Positions 20,779 to 31,499 of a stretch of 64,000 nt of DNA are shown here, in pieces. The notes below the pieces were generated by a model. That model was not told where the DNA came from and searched no databases. It was given only the letters and a program-made list of their open reading frames with translations. Each line of letters begins with the position of its first letter. The stretch's first letter is position 1. The position numbers and the translations under genes are program-made. Source of the DNA: Bromus sterilis (taxonomy: Eukaryota; Streptophyta; Magnoliopsida; Poales; Poaceae); assembly GCA_950022295.1 (NCBI GenBank), contig OX465600.1, forward strand, positions 5,518,001 through 5,582,000, in the 5' to 3' direction.

Positions 20779-23242
20779 CACTAGTAGAAATCGGTCCATT
20801 TGTCTCGGTTTCAGAGCCTCATTTGTTTCGATTCTGGAACCGGAGCTAAAGGGTCGTAACTAAAGCCCAATACCTTTAGTCCCGGTTTGCCCACGAACAG
20901 ATACTAAAGGTCCTCCACGTGGGCTGTTGTGGTGCACTGGGGCGGAGGACCTTTAGTCCCGGTTGATAACACGAGCCGGTACTAAAGGCCTCCACGGGAA
21001 AAAATCATTCAAAAAAATTTCCTCTTTTTTTATTTTTTCAAAAATTATATTTTTTTTATAATTTGATCAGTTTTTTACACTCCCTTTTTTTATATATTTT
21101 CACAATTTCTATTATTTGAGTTATTTGACTAGTTTAGTCTCTAATTACCCTTAATGTCTAGTCAAACTACTTAGTCATAGTCAAACTTCCCGAACGGTCA
21201 CCCATCCTTAGACTACTCCAGCAATAGCACGCTTAACTTCTGAATTCCTTCCGTCTCCACTTTCAACTACACCTCACACATGTTCTTGATATTATTATCA
21301 TATCAATCCTATTAACCTCTTGATTACAATGTCACACTTCTATATTGTTTTAATTCCAAATAATTATTTTAATAAACAAAAGTAATGAAATAATCATAAT
21401 CTTCAATAAAAATAAAAAAATGTTTTTTTTGCAAAACCTAAAATTATAAATTTTTCATATTTCCCTCAATAGTAGTCGGAAAACTCTTATTTCATATTTC
21501 CCAAATTTAAATTTCTATCCCAACTTTTGTTGAATTATTTTATTGAGGAGAATAATGAATGGGTAAGTGGATGGACGCCCTTTTAAATTTGTATCCCAAC
21601 TTTGTTTGAATTATTTTTCCTCCAAATCTTAAAAACATCATAACTTTTTTTCTGTTTGGTTTTTCTGTTTCATATAAAAGAACTTTTTCATTGGAGGTCG
21701 TATGCAAAAGTTATGACCATTCTACAAATTCTAGAGAGATTTTGTAAAAAAAGTCAAAATTCATGCTTTTTAATTTTGCAAAAAAATCATTAAATGCATG
21801 AAAAATAACAAATAAAGTTAGAAAGGATTGAAATTTGAGGATGTGGCTTTGAATGGTGCATACTGAATGCACCAAAAGTGTGGAGTTGAAATAAGTTAAA
21901 AAAGATGACTTTGTAACAGATGACTTTTCTTCCAAAACCCTCATACTTCGAGGGAGATGGTCCAGTTTGTACACGAAGTGCATCCAATTTTTGCCGTAAT
22001 CCTCTCAAATTTTTAGCACATGCTATGTGGGTGAAATGATGACACAATGCCAAGTTTCAACCTTTTCAGAGTTCATTTGTACTGTTTTTTAATTTCATGG
22101 TCACTTAACGCAAAAAATCATTAAATGCATGAAAAATAGCAACTAAAGTTAGAAAGGGTTGAAATTTGAGGATGTGGCTTTGAATGGTGCATATTGAATG
22201 CACAAAAATTCTGGAGTTGAATAAGTTAAAAAAAAAGAAATGCCTTTGTAACAGATGAATTTTCGTCCGAAACCCTCACACTTCGAAGGAGATGGTCCAA
22301 TTTGTACACGAAGTGCATCCTGTTTTTACCGTAACACTCTGAACTTTGTAGCACATGCTATGTGGGTGAAATGATGATACCAGCAAGTTTCAACTTTTTT
22401 AGACTTCATTTGTACTGCCTTTTCAATTCTAGGGTCATTTAGCGCAAAAAAATCATTAAATGCATAAAAAATAACAAATAAAGTTAGAAAAGTTTGAAAC
22501 TTGAGGATGTGGCTTTGAATGGTGCATAATTAATGCATAAAAAGTCTGGAGTTGAAATAAGTTAAAAAAAAGAAATGCCTTGTAACAGATGAGTTTTCAT
22601 TCGAAACCCTCATAAAGAGTTAAACAAAATCTGGTTTTGATTAAAACACCTCTTTAAAATATCCTAAAAATTCCCATATTGAACATACTGATAAAACTTA
22701 CTAATATTAAACAATAGAAAATATAATCACTCAAAAATCTATTTTTAAACTAAAGTTATTAACAAACTAGTGATTCACACAAATTTCAAAAGAATTCAAA
22801 TTAAACTATTTAAATTTGAAAACTACTGGCTCTAACAGAAAGTTTATAAATTTTTTGACCTAAAGAAAAAAGTTTCATTAAAAAACTCTAAATATTCTAA
22901 CATTTATTCAAAATGTAAAAACAGAAACTCTTCTGTTTAGAAAAAGAAAAAAATATAGACCTTTAGTACCGGTTCGTGTCTCCAACCGGGCCTAAAGGTC
23001 TTACCTTTAGTACCGGTTCAAGCCACCAACCGGGGCTAAAGATTGCGACACCTTTTAGTCCCGGTTCGTGTCTGGAATCAGGACAAAATGGTCCAGACGA
23101 ACCGGGACCAATGCCCCAGGAGGCCCAGTCGCCCCCCTGGGCGCACGAACCAGGACGAATGCCTCCATAGGTCCCGGTTCGTGACTGAACCGAGACTAAT
23201 GGGCTGGTCAGGCCTGAACGAAAGCCTTGTTTTCTACTAGTG
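20779..23242. mobile_element. CACTA element, deletion derivative, 2464 bp
   Basis: The left end CACTAGTAGAAA and right end TTTCTACTAGTG are 12-bp inverted repeats, flanked by a perfect 3-bp target duplication TAT (20776-20778 and 23243-23245). Subterminal regions carry repeated CTTTAGTCCCGGTT / ACCGGGACTA motifs in both orientations, the transposase-binding pattern of this superfamily. No transposase frame remains. The AT-rich interior contains about three tandem units of ~333 bp. Confidence 0.95.
21690..22620. repeat. ~333-bp tandem repeat inside the CACTA
   Basis: Landmarks such as AAAAAATCATTAAATGCAT (near 21782, 22115, 22449) and GAGGATGTGGCTTTGAATGG recur with a spacing of about 333 bp. 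About three diverged units are present, the last incomplete. Confidence 0.85.
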
Positions 23243-23415
23243 TATGGTACTAATTTTATAGTGCATAATATCATAAGTTGGTATCATTGATGTTTTCGTT
23301 TATACTTTGTAGATATATGCTAGTGTTTCATATATTATGATACGATACTGTCACCTTATTTTTTTCATTTATTGATATGACATATCATTCATATAACTAG
23401 TTGGATTGCAAGATA

Positions 23416-23652
23416 CTCACTCCGTCCGGATATATTAGGTACCATTGTATTTGAGTTAAAGTTTGACCATACATTTGAGTAACAATGTATACAATATATG
23501 ATATATAGTGAATATTTTGTTGGATTTGTATTTAAAATAGGTTTTGAATTATAATTTTTTTGTGAAATATATTTTAGATTTAATTAATAAAATCTATGGT
23601 CAAACTTTACCCTAAATTAAGAAAGGGCTTAATAAACCCAGACCGGGGGAAG
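23416..23652. mobile_element. Stowaway-like MITE, 237 bp
   Basis: Flanked by TA on each side (23414-23415, 23653-23654). The ends CTCACTCCGTCCGG and, inverted, CCGGGGGAAG are imperfect inverted repeats. Inner pairs such as AAAGTTTGACCATA / ATGGTCAAACTTTA support the fold. Confidence 0.75.
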
Positions 23653-23825
23653 TACTAACAATGACACTTCCACTGTGGGGGGTCAATGATGCAATGCTCA
23701 TTCGTGTTATCGCTGTAGTCACTCGTTCTTGAATGTTATGTGCTAGCCGCAAAGTTGAGTATCGAGATCATGCATGTTCCGAGGAGAGGGGGGGAGTTCC
23801 ACAGAGAAAAGAAGGACAGGTCATC

Positions 23826-24075
23826 AGAGCAAGTACAATAAAGGTGAGTCAGCAGGCTATAAAACATAAAATAATATATTTTTTCTTAGGTGGATGAGAG
23901 AGAAGGTAAGCGGGCTCTTAGCTAATAGCCAGCTCTAGCACGTGCTCCTAGGCAGTTTGTGAGATTGAAATGTGGGCCATATATAATAAAAGTAGTACAC
24001 TTTTGTAACTAACTATTGTACATGCTGGCTATGTGGCTTATAGCCAGCACTTGGCTTTACTATTACCCATGCTCT
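23826..24075. mobile_element. MITE, ~250 bp
   Basis: Imperfect inverted ends: AGAGCAAGTACAATAAAGG on the left, CTTTACTATTACCCATGCTCT (as inverted partner) on the right. Inner complementary stretches include AGCCAGCTC / TAGCCAGCAC regions. The target duplication is not clear, so the superfamily is left open. Confidence 0.6.
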
Positions 24076-24126
24076 CACATGGTTATATGATTTGCAGGGC
24101 TAGCTAAGTTGGACATGGATAATCTG

Positions 24127-24484
24127 CACATGGGAGCATATGCTCCCAGTTTTTAAAATACATTTTAAATATATTTCGAAAGTCAAAAAAATTGGAACAA
24201 AAATTTTGGATGTACACCTTGATGTTTTATGTGTTCACGAAGTCGTTTGACGAAAAACCGATATATGTTGTGTTATATGTGAAAAAGACAAAAAATTGTT
24301 GTTAAAAAGGCTTTTCATGAGACATTTTTTTGTCTTTTTTACAGTGGTCATAAAAAATATTGGATTTCCATGAAACTTGGTGTGCACACATGAAATGTTG
24401 ACATGTACATGCTACATTTTAATTTTAATTTTTTGATTTTTGAAAATATCATTTTCAAAAACCAGGAGCATATGCTCCCATGTG
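24127..24484. mobile_element. MITE with palindromic ends, ~358 bp
   Basis: The left end CACATGGGAGCATATGCTCC and right end GGAGCATATGCTCCCATGTG are perfect inverted repeats. Each is itself partly palindromic (GGGAGCATATGCTCCC), so the termini can fold alone. The interior is AT-rich and non-coding. No convincing target duplication was seen. Confidence 0.8.
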
Positions 24485-24667
24485 TTGAATCGAATATCTC
24501 AGCTAAGTTTACTTTGTGTGTTCTGATTTAAAGATATAAAATATGAGATCCTCGTTAAGTGGGCTAGAAGCGCCTTTGACAGCAGATTATTCTTGCTAGA
24601 TACTATCTTCATCCAAAATGAGATTAATTGACTCATGCATGCATATTGTTGGACTGATCATTATATA

Positions 24668-24840
24668 TCCTTTTTTTAGGGGTGTAAAGTAGGTTTTATC
24701 CAGTGTTAATACTTTCCACAGAATACACACATTGTCCGGTAAAGTGCCTAGCCACACATGGCGGCCCACCGGAATAGAGTTGGATGATTTTGCTAAAGAA
24801 TGAGCTTCATGGTTTTGCTCTCTTTAAATAAATAAGAAAA
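24668..24840 (-). mobile_element. LINE 3' remnant (RNase H tail)
   Basis: On the minus strand a frame reads REQNHEAHSLAKSS and then GRHVWLG, the conserved C-terminal end of the RNase H domain of plant LINEs. It is followed by a short A-run (TTTTTTT on the plus strand at ~24670). About 170 bp remain. Confidence 0.6.
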
Positions 24841-25427
24841 TATTTGTCTAGGACATATTTAGATGTGCTCTAGTTATTGCACATCTAAGTGGTTTAACCA
24901 AACTAGGAAAGAAAAAATATCTAAATAAATTTTTATGTAAAATTAATAGCATAGAATTTAGATATGCAATACTTAGGACACATCGATGTGCCCTAGCAAA
25001 TCTGATACGAAAATGAATGGACTTTCTCTAGGATGCCGTGCTGGGCGGCGGCGTCGTGGTCGTCCAGGAAAACTGTACACATCCGGTTAAACACCGTTGC
25101 ACCCGCCTGCCTCTGTCTGTGAGTTGCGTAGAGTTGTTTTGGTTCCGGGTCCGGCGCACGGAAGCACGCCGGTCTGCAGGTTCCCGGGCGCACGGAAGTG
25201 TACATGCATTAGGCAACGACTCAGTGCGCAGCAAACAACAACAATAATCAGCGGCAGCGTATATCTCTGAAATTTTGATTAGTTCTTTACTGAGACATGT
25301 TCCAGTTGATGTGTACCTCTGTACTGCAGCTTCTGGATCAATGTAATCAAGTGTGTAGTGTACATTCAGTTTAGTTTTCTGTTAACATCTAATTCAGTAT
25401 GAATCAATGGAATCTAGTGAGATGAAG
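24841..25427. other. intergenic with a weak MITE-like pair
   Basis: 24848-25000 has imperfect inverted ends (TTTGTCTAGGACATATTTAG and, inverted, GATGTGCCCTAGCAAA) and may be a degraded MITE. 25030-25427 has no recognised content. Confidence 0.35.
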
Positions 25428-25988
25428 TGTTAAGAGATAGACTTGAGCTCAAGATATATGTGTTATATTCCTCCTCTGCGGGGCTGATCTTATATAGAAG
25501 TACATCAGGGAGGGAGAGAGAATACACACACTCACGCACGCACTAACAATGGATCCTATATTGATGGATGGAGCGCTTGGAAGGCTAGGTCGATCGCCTT
25601 GCTGATTGCCTGGCTCATTCGGATGGAGCGCAACGGCCGCATCTTTGCTGAGGTGGACCGCCCCGTGCGGGCAGTCCTTGAGGTGGCGACAAGCGAGTTG
25701 GCCACCTGGTCCTCGGCTGGGGCTCGACACTTGATGCCGCGAGAGTAGCGATCATGCCGCACATGATGCTTCCTTTCTTTTTTCTTTCCTTTTTCCCTTG
25801 GCTTTTGCCGCCTTGTACAGTTAGCGCTCTGCGTTGTTCCTTCTTATAATGCGATCGCAGTTCTCCTGCGTTTTCTCAAAAAATATTGATGGATGGATAA
25901 CCACGTGCATGCGCCATGCAACGGGATAGAGCTGGGCTGACCAGGCCAGAGGCGGTTGAGCCGGCTGACTCGGTGTGGTAGTCTAACA
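25428..25988 (-). repeat. copia 3' LTR
   Basis: On the minus strand the repeat begins TGTTAGACTACC, right after a purine-rich tract (TGCGGGGGGC) that follows the pol stop, and ends CTATCTCTTAACA. It contains a TATATAAG box and is interrupted by a LINE tail (25573-25882). Without that insert and its duplicated target it is about 236 bp. The partner 5' LTR is absent from the window, so the boundaries rest on the TG...CA ends and the polypurine tract only. Confidence 0.75.
25573..25882 (+). mobile_element. LINE tail inserted in the copia LTR
   Basis: About 310 bp, flanked by a perfect 15-bp direct repeat ATATTGATGGATGGA (25558-25572 and 25883-25897). It ends in a short A-run just before the right copy. 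The plus strand encodes the end of a plant LINE ORF2 (IALLIAWLIRMERNGRIF, then WSSAGARHLMPRE and stop). It is a severely 5'-truncated insertion and so is younger than the copia element. Confidence 0.9.
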
Positions 25989-28900
25989 GCCCCCCGCAGT
26001 CTCAGCGTGGACTTGTCGAACGTTGAGGCTGGACCGGAACTGAGCGAAAGTAGCAGTAGGCAAACCCTTTGTGAAGATATCTGCATACTGAGAGGTAGTC
26101 GGAACATGAAGCACGCGTACTTCGCCCAAGGAGACCTTGTCGCGCACGAAGTGGATGTCGATCTCGATATGCTTCGTCCGCCGATGTTGAACCGGGTTAG
26201 CAGACATGTAGACAACAGACACATTGTCACAATACACCACAGTCGACTTGGCGAGAGGCTGATGAAGCTCCTGCAACAACTGACGCAGCCAAGCTGTCTC
26301 GGCGACAACATGGCCAACGGTCCGGTACTCCGCTTCAGCGCTTGACCTGGAAACAGTAAGTTGTCGCTTCGACGACCAAGATATTAAATTATCCCCAAGA
26401 AAAACGCAAAAACCGGAGGTAGAACGTCGTGTGTCGGGGCAACCGGCCCAGTCTGCGTCGGAATATGCTAATAGAGTAGTTGGCGAGGACGGATATATGT
26501 GAAGGCCAAGATCGAGAGTACCTTTGATATAACGAATGATGCGCTTGACAAGGTTGTAATGGGAAGAACGTGGGGCATGCATAAAGGGGCAGGCTTGCTG
26601 CACAGCGTAAGACAGGTCAGGACGTGTGATCGTGTGGTACTGGAGGGCACCGGTCAGGCTACGATAGATAGTAGGGTTATCGAGAAGATCACCATCGGAG
26701 GCAAAGAGTTTAGCACCGGAGTCGATGGGTGTGCGCATGGGATGACAGTCAGACATACCGGCGCGCGCAATGATGTCCAAAGCATATTGCCGCTGGGAAA
26801 GGTGGAGGCCCGAGGGGGAACGAGTGACCGCGATGTCGAGGAAATGAGAGAGGGTGCCTAGGTCGGTCATGGAGAATTCGTTACTCAGAAGAGAAATGAT
26901 GTAAGTAAGGAAGGAAGACGATGAGGCTGTGAGAATAATGTCATCGACGTAGAGAAGGAGATAGGCGGTGTGAGTCGTCGACTTGTAAATGAAAAGGGAC
27001 GTATCACACTTAGAGGAAACGAAGCCGATGGAAGCGGCAAACGCGGCAAAACGGGTGAACCATGCACGCGGTGCCTGCTTGAGACCGTAGAGGGATTTCT
27101 TAAGAAGGCAAACATGGGAAGGAGCAACGGGATCTTCGAAACCTAGAGGTTGCTGGCAATAGACTGTCTCGGTGAGGTGGCCATGAAGAAATGCATTCTT
27201 GACGTCCAACCGGTGAATGGGCCAGGAGTGGGAGGTGGCGATAGAGAGAACGACCCGGATGGTGCTAGGTTTGACGACGGGAGAGAATGTCTCGTCATAG
27301 TCGATGCCTTCGGTTTGACTAAAACCGCGAACGACCCAACGTGCCTTATAGCGAGTGAGAGTGCCGTCGGAGTTGTACTTGCGGCGAAAGACCCACTTCC
27401 CGCTGATCACCGGGGCAGTCGAGGGACGAGGGACGAGAGACCAGGTCTCGTTTTGAAGGAGAGCTTGGTACTCGTCACTCATGGCACTGGCCCAACGGGG
27501 TTCAGCTAGAGCAACACGATAGGAGTGAGGAAGGGGTGCATTTCCATGAAGGTCAGCGAGTAAGTTGAGGCGACGCAACGGCTGTTGGAATCCGGACTTG
27601 GCGCGAGTGCGCATGGTGTGGGGGTTTGCTGGTGGTGCAACCGTGACGGCATGAGGCTGGAGAGGCTGAGAGGTAGGAGGGCTGCTGTGAGGGGAGGACG
27701 CAGAGCTGGCAGATGACGAGCTAGCGTCAGGGGAAGTCGAGCTGGTGGGGGTGAGGGTGCTACGGGCAGGGCTGAGTGGAGTGCTCGCAACACTGCGGAA
27801 GACGGCTGGCGCGGGTGGCGGGGTAGCGCAGACCGGAGTGTGTGCGACCGCCGGAGAAGAGACTGACGGGCTAGGTGCTGCTGCATGTGTGGGTGCAGTG
27901 GAGGCATCGTCCAAGAAGGGCGTGAGGACAGCGGAGGCTGGCGGCCGTGGGGGCGGGATGGGTTCATCGGGCGTCACGGGAGAAGGAGCCGGAATGCGGG
28001 AGAAGGGAAACACAAACTCGTCGAAGGTGACGTGTCGCGAGGTGTAGACGCGTTGGGTAGAGGTGTCAAGGCAACGGTACCCCTTATGGTCGGGAGGGTA
28101 GCCGATGAAGACGCATGCGAGGGACCGGGCGGCAAGTTTGTGTGGTGCGGTAGCCTCCGTGTTGGGATAGCAAAGGCATCCGAAGACACGGAGGTGGGAG
28201 TAAGTTGGGGGGTTTTGGTGGAGGGTTTCGAAGGGGGTGGCGAGGGCTAGGCTCTTGGTGGGTCGTACATTAAGCAGCAAGGTGGCCGTGGTAAGGGCGT
28301 CAGCCCAATAGCGCGGCGGCATGGAGGCTTGGAGCAGAAGTGTGCGAACTACATCGTTGGTGGATCGAATGGCACGCTCCGCTTTCCCATTTTGGGAAGA
28401 GGTGTACGGGCAGGAGAAACGCATGGTCGTCCCAAGAGGAAGAAGAAAGTCACGGTTTTGCGCGCTATCAAACTCACAGCCTTTATCGCATTGGAGGGTC
28501 CGAATGGTGCGGCCGAAATGTATACGAACGTAAGCATGAAAATGGCGAAAAACGGCAGGAACGTCAAATTTGAGTTTAAGGGGGAAGGTCCAGCGGTAAC
28601 GAGAAAAATCATCAATGATTAAGAGGTAATATTTGTTTCCTGATACACTAGACAAAGGCGCAGTCCAAAGGTCGCAATGCAACAAATCAAAAGGTGCAGA
28701 GGTAAAACTAGTGGAGTGGGAGAACGGTAGCCGCACGTGTTTTCCTATCTGACAGGCATGGCACAGGCGTCCATCCGATTCTAGTTTATTACAATGATCA
28801 AACAAATTATTGTGACGAAACGTAGCATCGCCGGGATGGCCTAAACGGCGGTGCCAGAGATCGGTAAGGCGCGACATGGTGACGGTGAGGGCGATGGGCA

Positions 28901-29412
28901 TGGCCTGCGGGAAGATGTCGTAGAGCTCGCCTTCACTGTTGCATCGGAGCAGCTCCGCCTTGGTTGCATAGTCCTTCACAGAAAGGTCATAAGGATCAAA
29001 TTCGACGGAACAGTGATTATCAGTAGTTAAACGTCGAATGGACAAAAGGTTTTTGATCAAGTGTGGAGCAACTAGGACGTTGTGGAGATGCAGGGGCTGG
29101 TGAGGAGTAGAAAGATTTGTAGAACCGACATGACTTATAGGCATGGAACTACCGTTTCCTACGTAAACTGGGGGATAATTCAATACTGGAACGACGGAGG
29201 AGAGCTTACCGGGATCCGCCGCAAGGTGAGTAGAGGCGCCGGAGTCCGCAACCCAGCCGCCTGCCGGGGACTGCAAGGAGAGGTTATGCAGCGCGCCCAT
29301 CAACGCCGCGTGGTCGACGGCGTGGTAGTCCGGCTGCTGCTGATATGGCGCCGGCTGTTGCTGGTGTGGCGTCGGCTGCGGCTGGTGTTGCTGGTACGGC
29401 TGAGGCAGCAGA
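25983..29412 (-). CDS. Ty1/copia polyprotein, protease to RNase H
   Basis: An open 1106-codon frame from the first ATG at 29303, extending in frame upstream to 29412 where a CACTA interrupts it. In order: protease VADSGASTHL; pre-integrase LWHRRLGHPG; integrase core with LLHCDLW, LQCDKGCEF and NGKAERAIRS; a Ser/Pro/Thr-rich linker; reverse transcriptase with KARWVVRGFSQTEGIDY, DETFSPVV and the YVDD signature (LLLYVDDIIL); RNase H with YSDADWAGCPDTRRSTSGF and SSAEAEYR; C-terminal DIFTKGLP. No stop or frameshift was seen in pol. The rest of gag-pol continues at 42497-42870. The gag N-terminus and 5' LTR are missing, so the element cannot transpose by itself. Confidence 0.9.
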
Positions 29413-29459
29413 CACTACGGGAGAGGAGGCTGACGCTTACGGCCAAATGTCGGGGCCGC

Positions 29460-30990
29460 CACTACTAGGGAATGCCCTTTTAGTGGCGTCCTTTTTTCTG
29501 TTTAGTGGCGCATTCTAACTACAAGCCACTAATAAGGGCTTATAGGTGGCGCATTCTGGAAGCGCCACCCCTAAGACCCTTAGGCGTGGCGCATCTCAGG
29601 ATGCGCCACCTATAAGCTCTTAGGGGTGACGCATTCTGAAAATGTGACACTATTAATTTTTTAAAATTTTGAATTTTGAATCCGGATCTCGAAAACAATT
29701 TTTTTATTTTAATTTTTTTATTTTTTATTTTTTATTTTTTATTTTTTATTTTTTCTTAATCTCAGGTTAGTATGCTTAATGCCCGGTCAATATGCTTAAT
29801 CTTAGGTCAAACTTCCCCGAGGGTCACCCATCCTAGCACTACTCTAGCCCCAGCACGCTTAACTTCTCGGTTCTATTCAACTCTCACTCCAGCTCACCTA
29901 GCAGGCACTTGTTGATATATCTAACATATAAATCCTATTAAACTATGTTGATGTCTAGGACCTTGTTAATGTTCATGGGTGTGCTAAAATTTTCAACATT
30001 TTTTTGGAACTTTCTCGATGGGACCATTAGCATATTTTGAACATTTAAAAAAAAATTGATTTTTTTTAAATTTAATTTTTTTTAATGTTACTATCTAAAA
30101 TTTTCAACTTTTTTTAACTTCCTGATTTGTCCTCTAGCCTATTTTGAATTTTTTAAAAAATAAATAAATTTTTTTTAAAAAAAATCAATTTTTTTTCTGT
30201 TACTAGTGGCGCATTTCGTACAAAATGCGCCACTACTAAGTTCAATTTTTTTTCAATGTTTCTCTTTTTTTGGGCCTTCAGATCTTCAAACGCCCGTAAC
30301 TTTTTTTCTGTTAGCTTTTTGAGGATTCTAAAAATGTTCAACGAGTTGCACCCGGTTGAATTTGGATATAACTTTTCGAGTAGATGATTTTTCATATAAA
30401 AAAACTTTTTCATCGGAGGTCGTATGCAAAAGTTAAGCCCATTTTACGAAATTCTCGGGAGATTTTGCAAAAAAAGTCGAAATTCATATTTGTAAATTTT
30501 CCTAACAACTAGACCACATATCATTTGGGAAACTTATTTTCTTTTATTTTTTTGACATTTCTATCATTTTCTTTTATTTTTTTCAAATTGAAAAGGCGGT
30601 CCACGAGGGGGGGGGGGGTGGTGTATTTGAGAATTTTCCCGCGCAGTTTTTTTTCTTATTAGCGGCGCATATGGGAAATGCGCCACCCCTAAGTGCTTAT
30701 GGGTGGCGCATTCTGGATGCGCCACTAATAATTCCTTAGGGGTGGCGCATTTTCAGAATGCGCCACCTCTAAGCTCTTAGGGGTGACGCATTTCCAAAAT
30801 GCGCCACCTATAAGGTTTTTAGGGGTGGCGCATTTCTCCAAATGCGCCACGTATAAGGGATCCAGGGCTGGCCCACTCTTAGGGGTGACGCATATTTTAC
30901 CAGGGCGCCACCCCTTACAACATAGTGGTGCATTACATATAAAATGCGCCACTATTAAGCTTTCCATGTATAGCTATTTCCCTAGTAGTG
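29460..30990. mobile_element. nested CACTA, 1531 bp
   Basis: A 13-bp inverted repeat CACTACTAGGGAA / TTCCCTAGTAGTG, with flanks CGC (29457-29459) and CGT (30991-30993), a target duplication with one mismatch. Both subterminal zones hold many GGGGTGGCGCATTCTG / AATGCGCCACC motifs. The interior is AT-rich and non-coding. It sits only 47 bp inside the left end of the 13.1-kb CACTA. Confidence 0.9.
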
Positions 30991-31270
30991 CGTCGGCGTA
31001 TACGGCCCGGCTCGTCAGCCCTGGTGGTGGGCCGTCGTCGTCCCAAAGCCGTCGGCGTAGCCGAACCTAGGCCGAGGGCCGCCGTCGGCGTAGAAGGGTC
31101 GTCGGAGTAGGCCCAATTTAGGCCGACCACCGCCGTCGGCGTTTAATGCGCCGTCGGCGTAGGCCTGCCAGGTGGGCCCCGGTGACGGTCGGACGTTACG
31201 GCGTCAGCCCAGGAGGGGTTACGTCGACGGCCCCGACCTTTGGCCATCGGCGTAGACCCCGGGTTGTGTT
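30991..31270. repeat. left subterminal repeats of the large CACTA
   Basis: Several GCCGTCGGCGTA units and variants. These motifs are presumed transposase-binding sites, and the matching array is at 42055-42480. Confidence 0.8.
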
Positions 31271-31499
31271 TTTTTTCATTTTTATTTTCTTTTGTTTAAC
31301 TATTTAATCTTATATTACTAATACTAATACATCAAATAATATTGAAAATGGAATTATAGTATATATCATCTCATTTCAACACTCGATATACGTATGCCTC
31401 TTTATTCTTTTAATGTCTACTAATTAATACATAAAATAATATAATAACAAATTATAATACTAAATTAAAATATATTATGCTACTATTACTATATTAATA

